This document shows positions 1 through 4,815 of a stretch of 8,038 bases of DNA, in pieces. The stretch covers positions 1-8,038 of the forward strand of contig JAUWTR010000050.1 of NCBI GenBank assembly GCA_030614645.1. The letters run 5' to 3'. Source of the stretch: Candidatus Aminicenantota bacterium. Its GTDB lineage: Bacteria > Acidobacteriota > Aminicenantia > Aminicenantales > Aminicenantaceae. The notes under the pieces were generated by a model. That model saw nothing but the letters and a program-made list of their open reading frames with translations. It was not told the DNA's origin and ran no database searches. Position 1 is the stretch's first letter, and each line of letters begins with the position of its first letter. Position numbers and translations under genes: made by a program.

Positions 1-204
1 CATAACAACTCTGGCTTCTAATAAAGTATCAAAGATCTCACCATTGAGCAACTCGTCTCTAAATTTTCCGATAAATGACTCCACATATCCATTTTCCCAA
101 GGACTTCCAGGTTCAATGTAGAGGGTTTTGACTCCAAGATTTGCTAACCATTTTCTTACAGCCTTAGCAGTAAATAATCCCGAACAACCAATAGAATCAG
201 ATTT
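1..204 (-). pseudogene. IS3-family transposase, C-terminal fragment (partial)
   Basis: The minus strand encodes the end of an integrase-type (DDE) transposase. The conserved stretch FTAKAVRKWL, then YIEPGSPWENGYVESF with the catalytic Glu in PWEN, then GKFRDELLNGEIFDTLLEA, is typical of IS3-group OrfB proteins. The C-terminus lies beyond the left edge. On the 5' side the similarity fades at about 180-204: where the family has a DNG-E-F motif, this frame reads SDSIGCSGLF. Upstream of that, the DNA matches a membrane protease on the other strand. The first catalytic Asp region and the N-terminal half are therefore missing, and this is an inactive remnant rather than a working element. No terminal inverted repeat can be placed, because the rest lies outside the window. 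Confidence 0.85.
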
Positions 205-541
205 TCTACAAAAAAACATAATCTGGATTCTCATATTTGTTCTCTCTAATGCATTTATGGAAGAATTGCTTTTTAGGGGAATCTTTCTAAAACAATTAAA
301 TAAATTCTTAAAACCAATGTGTACAATAATATTAACATCAATAGTATTTGCTGCTTCCCATCTTCAAGTAACTTATACTCCGGAGGTGTTATTTTTTACC
401 GCTATGGTACTAATACTTGGGCTGATTTGGGGGATCTTAATGCATTATACAAAAAGCATAATAGCATCATTGCTTTTCCATGCAGGTGCGGACTTATTGA
501 TAATTCTTCCAATTTATGCCACTTTTGGAGCGAACGGATAA
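128..541 (+). pseudogene. CPBP-family intramembrane metalloprotease, 5'-truncated
   Basis: The reading frame contains all three signature motifs of the CPBP (Abi/CAAX-like) membrane protease family. These are EExxxR in MEELLFRG (residues 45-50 counted from 128), FxxxH in FAASH (74-78) and HxxxD in HAGAD (118-122), each within hydrophobic helices. Family members are usually 200-300 residues with several more N-terminal helices; only about 110 native residues are left here. The nominal TTG start at 128 and roughly the first 18 codons are antisense to the transposase fragment, so the true start has been lost. The first in-frame ATG (257) lies just before the EE motif. The 3' end looks natural. 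CPBP proteins act in prenyl-protein processing, bacteriocin immunity or maturation in other organisms; no specific role can be given. It is most likely a dead gene cut by an IS-related rearrangement. Confidence 0.82.
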
Positions 542-570
542 TGTTTGATTACATTAGATGGGACGCTATT

Positions 571-633
571 GGGAGATCATACTTAATTCTGAATTATGTT
601 AGCGACTTCTGAATTAATTAAGTATGATGTCCC
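571..633. repeat. Imperfect palindrome in the 542-707 intergenic gap
   Basis: The 166 bases between the protease remnant and the toxin gene contain no supported reading frame. They do contain two 18-base arms, 571-588 and 616-633, complementary with one mismatch (575/629) and separated by a 27-base spacer. The core arm is CATACTTAATT at 578-588, matched by AATTAAGTATG at 616-626. TCTGAATTA occurs twice, at 588-596 and 608-616. No T-run follows on either strand, so a standard rho-independent terminator is unlikely. The right arm read on the minus strand (GGGGACATCATACTTAATT) resembles, from memory, palindromes near IS200/REP-type Y1 transposase genes in environmental bacteria. That link is a recollection and has not been checked. 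Confidence 0.7.
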
Positions 634-707
634 CAGATCTCATTCCCAAATTAATATCCAAGCTGATATTTTAGTGGTTTTTCATGCTTTAAGCTGAATT
701 ATCTGGT

Positions 708-1343
708 TTATTGGGGTATAAGGTCACTGAATTTTTTAATTTGTTCGATAAAAAAATTTTTAACGCTTTTCCAAGAGTATTTTACCAGCATGTTTAATTC
801 AGGATCCTTTTCAGCATCTTCAAAATAGACCAGACTTTTATAGATATGGTAAATATTATAATTTTCTTTGCCGTACTTTTCTTCGAAATATTTAAATAAA
901 TTTTTTAATCTGGGAGCGAAATTTTTTAAGATAAAATAAAGATCTACAAAGTCTCGTTTACTCCCTCTTGAAGAAATTGCATCTATTTTCATGCAAGCGA
1001 CATCTTCTAGTGATGAAATATTTAAATTAATGAAGGGATGGGTTTTTCTTATCAAGGGATATTTATATTCAAAAAAGCTTATTTTAGTTTTATTGAATCT
1101 TCCTATTAAAGTCTTTGAATCAGAATAATCGATAAGGAAATGACCGTTACTTTGCAATGAATTTTTAACTATAAAAGGGGAGAAATCTTCCTCTGAAAAA
1201 AAATCTAGGTCATTTGATATGCGATGGCCGAGGTGAATAGCACAAGCTGTCCCTCCTGCAAGATAGAAAGATTTTATGAAATCCTGTTGAGTTAGTATTC
1301 CAATATTATTTATTGTAGTTTTTTCCAAAACAGATTTATACAT
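708..1343 (-). CDS. AbiEii-family nucleotidyltransferase toxin
   Basis: A 211-residue protein with the layout of AbiEii/MenT-type nucleotidyltransferase toxins (formerly DUF1814). The nucleotide-binding GGT is at residues 30-32. The metal-binding motif NDLDF is at 44-48 (D45 and D47). A later conserved block has K119, D121 and then SRGSKRDFVDLYFIL, with K129, R130, D131 and D134. Known relatives transfer nucleotides to targets such as tRNA acceptor ends and stop growth until the antitoxin or a kinase counters them. All expected active-site residues are present, so it is probably functional. The ATG start overlaps the end of the upstream small gene by eight bases (1336-1343), which suggests translational coupling; no strong ribosome binding site precedes it. 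Some family members exist as lone nucleotidyltransferases, but the paired small gene favours a toxin-antitoxin reading. The exact substrate is unknown. Confidence 0.87.
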   Translation of the reverse strand: MYKSVLEKTTINNIGILTQQDFIKSFYLAGGTACAIHLGHRISNDLDFFSEEDFSPFIVKNSLQSNGHFLIDYSDSKTLIGRFNKTKISFFEYKYPLIRKTHPFINLNISSLEDVACMKIDAISSRGSKRDFVDLYFILKNFAPRLKNLFKYFEEKYGKENYNIYHIYKSLVYFEDAEKDPELNMLVKYSWKSVKNFFIEQIKKFSDLIPQ

Positions 1344-1584
1344 TTGTTCTATTCTTTAGAAATATTTTCCAGAAATTTATACTTTTTTTTGAGATGCGCC
1401 TGCTATTATTGATTGTTGTTGTTATTTCAATAAGAGAGAAAGTAGCGAAAAGCCATTGGACTGCATCGCTATCTCCCAGTTCCAGAATTCTTTCAATAAT
1501 ATACTCTCTATTTTTTTCTAAATTTATTTTAGATAAATCAGTTTCCCAAAAATATTGTTGAAGGTGTTCTGCTAAAGCTTTCAC
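1336..1584 (-). CDS. DUF6922-like small protein, putative antitoxin of the AbiEii toxin
   Basis: An 82-residue protein with the pattern YFWETDLSKINLEKNREYII followed by ILELGDSDAVQWLF and SRRISKKSINFW. From memory this matches DUF6922, a domain often encoded directly before AbiEii-type toxins. It is much shorter than the classical AbiEi antitoxin, with no second domain, and I see no clear DNA-binding helix-turn-helix. The start is GTG at 1582-1584; the next 14 codons contain no ATG, and the conserved FW..DLSK block begins at residue 12. The gene is first in the operon, as is usual for an antitoxin, and its TAA stop lies inside the toxin's first codons. The antitoxin role is inferred from order, coupling and family association. 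Confidence 0.75.
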   Translation of the reverse strand: MKALAEHLQQYFWETDLSKINLEKNREYIIERILELGDSDAVQWLFATFSLIEITTTINNSRRISKKSINFWKIFLKNRTNV

Positions 1585-1591
1585 TGTTTTT

Positions 1592-1622
1592 ATTATAACA
1601 TACCTTAACTGGAATTATTCAA
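1592..1622 (-). promoter_or_regulatory. Extended -10 promoter of the toxin-antitoxin operon
   Basis: On the minus strand TATAAT occupies 1597-1592, preceded by TG at 1600-1599, giving a perfect extended -10 (TGnTATAAT). A TTGAAT lies at 1622-1617 with a long 19-base spacer, so the -35 contribution is doubtful. Only seven bases separate the -10 from the GTG start codon, and no ribosome binding site fits in the gap. Transcription would start at or beside the GTG, which predicts a leaderless message. Confidence 0.65.
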
Positions 1623-1657
1623 TAAAATACTATCAATAGAAGATTGCGTTGAGGTGT

Positions 1658-2143
1658 TTACTTGAGGGATATGGGAACTTTTACTATGCCTTTTACTCCG
1701 ATAAGAAAAAATAAAGACAGGATCAAAGGAATTGCCAACAGGGTAGTATTTAAGCTAGTCTCAGCTCGAAAATTTTGGGCCTGGGGAGCTAGAATGACCA
1801 GCATCATCCTTACTGCAACTGCTAAAAATGAGGCCAGGCGCATCTTATGAAACATACTTCTCCTTATAGTGCTGCTGGAAAAATAGAATACCGCATGCTG
1901 GACCGGATTTCTTAAAAATATTTTATCAAAGGTATAAGAAAAAAATTCCATTACTTTAATAAAGTGGGGTTTTCTCCCCCTTGTTGTACCCATTTTTTTG
2001 AGGTAACGTCTGTAGCCCAGGCCGGATGTTAGATAAAATGCAGCAATAGATGCTAAAAGGGAGAATACAGCCAGATAGGATAATCCGTGGAAAAAGGGGT
2101 CTTCATTTCCTATCAGCGTTTCATATAAGCCGGTAATCCACAT
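1658..2143 (-). pseudogene. Polytopic membrane protein fragment, truncated at both ends
   Basis: A 161-residue reading frame with three hydrophobic helices (about 20-41, 103-121 and 134-152). Between them is a basic cytoplasmic-type segment containing FSSSTIRRSMFHKMRLASF. The C-terminal LAIPLILSLFFLIGVKGIVKVPIS resembles an uncharacterised large membrane family that I associate with Acidobacteriota-type genomes; I cannot name it. Two signs point to a fragment. The frame stays open upstream of the ATG to 2185 and encodes YYTPLPPMWITGLYE, which reads as continuous protein, while the ATG has only pyrimidines before it and no ribosome binding site. At the other end the protein stops a few residues after the last helix, at a point where relatives appear to continue. 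The toxin promoter begins about 35 bases further on. A genuinely short protein starting at 2143 is the alternative. Confidence 0.6.
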
Positions 2144-2179
2144 GGGAGGAAGAGGAGTGTAATAATCTTTTTTTTTATG

Positions 2180-2206
2180 TATAATTTAGATAAAACAAGG
2201 ATGGAG
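2180..2206 (+). promoter_or_regulatory. Putative -10 box and ribosome binding site of the GspG-like gene
   Basis: A consensus TATAAT lies at 2180-2185, 26 bases before the ATG at 2212. No convincing -35 is seen at the right distance (GTGTAA with a 17-base spacer). A strong ribosome binding site follows, AAGGATGGAG at 2197-2206 with GGAG five bases before the ATG, and this fixes the start. The -10 overlaps the open upstream end of the truncated membrane gene on the other strand. Confidence 0.45.
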
Positions 2207-2211
2207 AAAAA

Positions 2212-2583
2212 ATGAAGATTAAAGGATTTCTGGTTATTTTAATTATGGTGGTTGTCATTGTCTATTTTCTCTACATGGTAAAATCGGGGGGTCAGGAAAA
2301 TATCAAGCAAAGTATTAACGCATTCAGCAGGGCTAAAGCAAAATTGACAAGAACTAATATGGGGATTCTTCAGAGGGCTATTACTTCATATATCGCAAGC
2401 CACGGTCAGGCTCCGGAAGGTCTGGATGAAGTTAGCTTGTCATATCCGATAACAACAGGCAAACTGGATGCCTGGGGTAAGGAAATCAAGTATGAAGGGC
2501 TGTTAGGTGACAAATTCCGCTTGACCTCGGCAGGTGGGGATAAGCAATTTAATACTGAAGATGATATAATAATGGAATATTAA
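2212..2583 (+). CDS. Membrane-anchored protein with GspG-like (major pseudopilin) C-terminal domain
   Basis: A 123-residue protein with a single N-terminal hydrophobic helix (about 5-22) and a C-terminal globular part. That part carries features of type II secretion GspG: AITSYIASHGQAPEGLDE (56-73), DAWGKEIKY (86-94), and the calcium-loop-like ending LTSAGGDKQFNTEDDI (104-119) with D110, E116, D117 and D118. True GspG pseudopilins begin with a short basic leader and a G/FTLIE prepilin cleavage site. That site is absent here, so the protein should stay as an uncleaved inner-membrane anchor facing the periplasm. The start is set by the strong ribosome binding site. It is convergent with the J-like gene, with a two-base gap and no terminator. 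It could be a divergent pseudopilin or a regulator or scaffold for a pilus-like machine; no other secretion gene is in the window. Confidence 0.72.
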   Translation: MKIKGFLVILIMVVVIVYFLYMVKSGGQENIKQSINAFSRAKAKLTRTNMGILQRAITSYIASHGQAPEGLDEVSLSYPITTGKLDAWGKEIKYEGLLGDKFRLTSAGGDKQFNTEDDIIMEY

Positions 2584-2585
2584 GG

Positions 2586-2960
2586 TTATTTTTCCCGGGA
2601 ATGAAATATATTTTTTATCTTCTGCCATAGACTTTGTTTTATCTCTCCGTCTTCTATGATTAATTTTTCAGTAGAGTTTCTAAAATAAGCGTTTTCGCAG
2701 TCTCCGGTTTTCTTTTTCAGGATCATAATGTCATATTTTTTTCTTTTTCTGATATTGCCCAGAATTATATATGCTTCTTCAATTTTTTCTATCATAGCTT
2801 GCCTTTCCTCTTCATCTGCCAGGCCGTACAGAGCCATAGATCCATGACTGTAAGAGGATTTTCCAATCCTGTAGGCCTTATCGATTTGCTGCTGGGAGGC
2901 ACTTAGGCCTACATTTAGAATTTCATAATAGTTCATGTCTTCAGTCTTTTTGGGTGCCAT
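2586..2960 (-). CDS. J-domain-like protein lacking the HPD motif
   Basis: A 124-residue protein whose residues 10-77 follow the J-domain pattern: NYYEILNVGLSASQQQIDKAY (helices I and II), then a loop and helix III EKIEEAYIILGN, then RKRKKYD. The HPD tripeptide needed to stimulate DnaK is absent; the corresponding loop (37-54) reads YSHGSMALYGLADEEERQ. That loop resembles the YS..S.A.YSL..EEER form I recall in J-like domains linked to FlhG/MinD-type ATPases. A lysine-rich tail follows, with no membrane segment. The ATG at 2960 gives a 20-base overlap with the ATPase gene but has no ribosome binding site. The ATG at 2936 (residue 9) begins just before the domain and five bases after the ATPase stop, and may be the real start. 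It probably works as a protein-interaction partner of the ATPase rather than a DnaK co-chaperone. Confidence 0.75.
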   Translation of the reverse strand: MAPKKTEDMNYYEILNVGLSASQQQIDKAYRIGKSSYSHGSMALYGLADEEERQAMIEKIEEAYIILGNIRKRKKYDIMILKKKTGDCENAYFRNSTEKLIIEDGEIKQSLWQKIKNIFHSREK

Positions 2961-3897
2961 TTTGGATGTTTTTAAGCTTTTCAGTAATAGATTTTATTGA
3001 GGTTGAAACATTTGAGTGATTGTAATTATTAAAATAAGGTTCGAAGTTTTTTAGGCTGGAATGGACTTTTTCATCAAATGGGATAGTACCTAAAAAATTC
3101 AAATTTATAACCAAATATTTCTGAACAACATTGACAATGGATTGACCTAAAAGATGATCTTTTTCATCTCTGGCTTTGTTTATTATAAGAACGGGAGTGA
3201 ATTTGGTCAAAGCACGGTAGAGAAGGTCAGCGTAGAATTTGTCATGAGAGATTACTTCGTTAAGAAAACTATAAATTGATTTTGATGTATCCTGAATCTG
3301 ATCTGCCACTTTTTTCATTAGATCTTGGATCTTGTACTGTTCTACTTGTAATTTCAGGAGCCTGATAATACAGGACTTTAAAAAATAATAGGCATTTTCG
3401 ATGGAAGTTGGTTCGGGGTTGATCACAAGAATACCCGGGTGGGAAAGTAAGAAGAGATCGATACAGTTATATGACGAACCGGTTCCGATGTCCATTATTA
3501 CTCTTTTTGTGTCAAATGCTTGGATGTGCCTGATAAACTTAAGCTTTTTAAAATAATTTAAATTTGAGGTAAAGAGGACATTTTCTGTGCCTTTTATCAG
3601 GTTTAATCTTTCATAGGGAGTGGGAATTTGTATGTCTTTCAGGTCTTTGACTTTATTGGTAATAAAATGGCCTAAATCAACATTAGTTTCTTTTATGCCC
3701 AGAAATGTATGAAGATTCGGCCCTCCAAGATCTGCATCTATTAATAGGACTTCTTCTCCTGACTGGGAAAGATGAATGGCCAAATTTGCTGAAAAAAAGC
3801 TTTTTCCAGTCCCTCCTTTCCCTCCTCCAATAGCCCATATAGTCCTGTTGATATCCTCAGGTTCAGAGAGTAGAGTAGCATTGTCTTTTATGTCCAT
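2941..3897 (-). CDS. FlhG/MinD-like P-loop ATPase
   Basis: A 318-residue SIMIBI-class ATPase. The deviant Walker A is GGGKGGTGKS (24-33) with signature lysine K27 and K32. Switch I is DADLGGPNLH (54-63). Switch II is MDIGTGSS (135-142). After it comes INPEPTSIENAYYFLK (159-174), typical of the FlhG/YlxH branch rather than MinD or Mrp. A helical stretch (about 176-232) is inserted before LIINKARDEKD, then LGTIPFDEKVHSSLKNFEPY closes the fold. No clear amphipathic MinD-type membrane-targeting tail is visible. Such ATPases dimerise with ATP and control the number or placement of flagella, pili or other structures. No flagellar gene is nearby, so the cargo is unknown. It forms a two-gene unit with the overlapping or abutting J-like gene and is divergent from rpoZ. 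The ATG lacks a strong ribosome binding site but is the only plausible start. Confidence 0.87.
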   Translation of the reverse strand: MDIKDNATLLSEPEDINRTIWAIGGGKGGTGKSFFSANLAIHLSQSGEEVLLIDADLGGPNLHTFLGIKETNVDLGHFITNKVKDLKDIQIPTPYERLNLIKGTENVLFTSNLNYFKKLKFIRHIQAFDTKRVIMDIGTGSSYNCIDLFLLSHPGILVINPEPTSIENAYYFLKSCIIRLLKLQVEQYKIQDLMKKVADQIQDTSKSIYSFLNEVISHDKFYADLLYRALTKFTPVLIINKARDEKDHLLGQSIVNVVQKYLVINLNFLGTIPFDEKVHSSLKNFEPYFNNYNHSNVSTSIKSITEKLKNIQNGTQKD

Positions 3898-3931
3898 TTT
3901 TTATATTTTCAACTTTGCTCTGAAAAAAAAC

Positions 3932-3960
3932 ATTTTAGCACAGCCTAAACAACAAGGAAA
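3932..3960 (-). promoter_or_regulatory. Weak candidate promoter of the ATPase/J-like unit
   Basis: On the minus strand TGCTAAAAT (3940-3932) is an extended -10-like element 34 bases before the ATG. At a 17-base spacing the -35 position (3960-3955) reads TTTCCT, a poor match. It lies in the 148-base divergent gap shared with the rpoZ promoter; apart from these two promoters I see nothing else in that gap. Confidence 0.3.
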
Positions 3961-3982
3961 TAAAAACTTAAAATTTATATCC

Positions 3983-4011
3983 TTGAATTATTTATAGATT
4001 TCTGGTATTTT
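3983..4011 (+). promoter_or_regulatory. Promoter of rpoZ
   Basis: TTGAAT at 3983-3988 and TATTTT at 4006-4011 are separated by exactly 17 bases. TG at 4003-4004 adds an extended -10. This predicts a transcript start near 4018 and a leader of about 27 bases ahead of the TTG start codon. A GGGAG ribosome binding site follows at 4031-4035. Confidence 0.55.
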
Positions 4012-4045
4012 AGATATTTATTATTAAAATGGGAGAAAAGTTTAG

Positions 4046-4294
4046 TTGAAAAATATCACTGCGATAGACAGCAAATTCCGGTTTGTTATTGTAGCCTCAA
4101 AAAGAGCCAAACAATTATTAAAGGGGGCTAAACCAAAAAAAAGGACGAAAACCAAAAACTTAATTCGTATAGCTCAAGAAGAAGTAGAAAAAGAGCTGAT
4201 AGAATATAATCTGATAACAGACCAGGAAGAAGACGGGCATGAAATCGGGGACGATATTTTTATTGGCGAAAAAGTAAAAGAAGAAAAATCCTAA
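4046..4294 (+). CDS. rpoZ: DNA-directed RNA polymerase omega subunit
   Basis: An 82-residue protein matching omega: an N-terminal ID.KFRFVIVASKRAKQLLKGA block (residues 7-28), a basic linker, then the helical RIAQEEVEKELIEYNL segment and an acidic tail. Omega binds the beta-prime subunit and helps assemble and stabilise RNA polymerase. The start is TTG at 4046, supported by GGGAG at 4031-4035 (ten-base spacing) and the promoter at 3983-4011. The nearby ATG at 4029 is in another frame and stops after six codons. In many bacteria rpoZ sits between gmk and coaBC; here it stands alone, divergent from the ATPase gene. Its stop overlaps the convergent CYTH gene by four bases, leaving no room for a dedicated terminator. 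Confidence 0.88.
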   Translation: MKNITAIDSKFRFVIVASKRAKQLLKGAKPKKRTKTKNLIRIAQEEVEKELIEYNLITDQEEDGHEIGDDIFIGEKVKEEKS

Positions 4295-4803
4295 TCCTTC
4301 CTGTTTCCTTTCTCCATTAGCTGGATATAATCTGCTTTAATAAACTGTTTTTTTGAAAATCCTATTGCTTGAGCAAATCTTACGATATCACTTCTTTGGC
4401 CTTCGAGCTCAATAAAATTTCCGACAGAGGTTTCATCCAGGCAGATCTTAAGATTTTTATATCTGTAGACTGTTCTATATTTCTTGTATTTATAGGTAGG
4501 AGAAAATCTTAAGGATTTAAGTATCTTCTTAATATCCTTTCTGTTTTTGACCTCTGATTCATATTCTTCCCGTATTTTAAACTTTCTTGACTTACGGGGT
4601 TCTCCTTTATAGGTTAGGAAAGTTTTTTTATTGATAGTTCTAAGCCGGAGGGCTTGTTCATTTTTATAAAGTTTCCTAGAAGGAAGATCATATAGAGTAT
4701 TATCTTCAAAATATCTATCTTTGACTAGCCGGGCACCCTGGGTAAGGATTTTGTCTTTTAGGGCTTTGAAATCATCAACTTTAATTTTTACTTCGATTTC
4801 CAC
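4291..4803 (-). CDS. CYTH-domain protein (class IV adenylate cyclase / triphosphatase family)
   Basis: A 170-residue single-domain protein of the CYTH superfamily. It opens with the hallmark ExExK motif (E2, E4, K6). Then come ALRLR (51-55), TYKG (64-67), IREEYE (77-82), KKYR (107-110) and LDETSVGNFIELEG (122-135), the strands that line the triphosphate tunnel and its metal-binding acidic residues. Known members are CyaB-type adenylate cyclases, thiamine triphosphatases and inorganic triphosphatases. The length fits a CyaB-like protein; without a CHAD domain or other hint the activity is open. The start is GTG, 12 bases after the prenyl synthase stop. The only in-frame upstream stop is that same TAA, so no earlier start is available. 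No ribosome binding site is seen, suggesting translational coupling to the synthase. The 3' end overlaps rpoZ by four bases on the opposite strand. Confidence 0.87.
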   Translation of the reverse strand: MEIEVKIKVDDFKALKDKILTQGARLVKDRYFEDNTLYDLPSRKLYKNEQALRLRTINKKTFLTYKGEPRKSRKFKIREEYESEVKNRKDIKKILKSLRFSPTYKYKKYRTVYRYKNLKICLDETSVGNFIELEGQRSDIVRFAQAIGFSKKQFIKADYIQLMEKGNRKD

Positions 4804-4815
4804 TATTTTTTGGTT

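Noticed and set aside
319..612. Plus-strand 97-residue open frame
   Set aside because: It overlaps the CPBP motifs in another frame and has cysteine- and serine-rich composition with no recognisable domain; it is a shadow.
681..698. Near-palindrome TTCATGCTTTAAGCTGAA after the toxin gene
   Set aside because: The arms are interrupted by an unpaired base and leave almost no loop, and no T-run follows; not convincing as a terminator.
2592..2601. TTCCCGGGAA palindrome near the tail-to-tail gene ends
   Set aside because: It has no loop and lies inside the J-like coding sequence (His-Ser-Arg-Glu codons), so it is not a terminator.
4029..4049. Six-codon ATG frame ending in a TGA that overlaps the rpoZ TTG
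   Set aside because: It could be a translational coupler, but GGGAG inside it serves rpoZ, it has no ribosome binding site of its own, and such short frames are common by chance.
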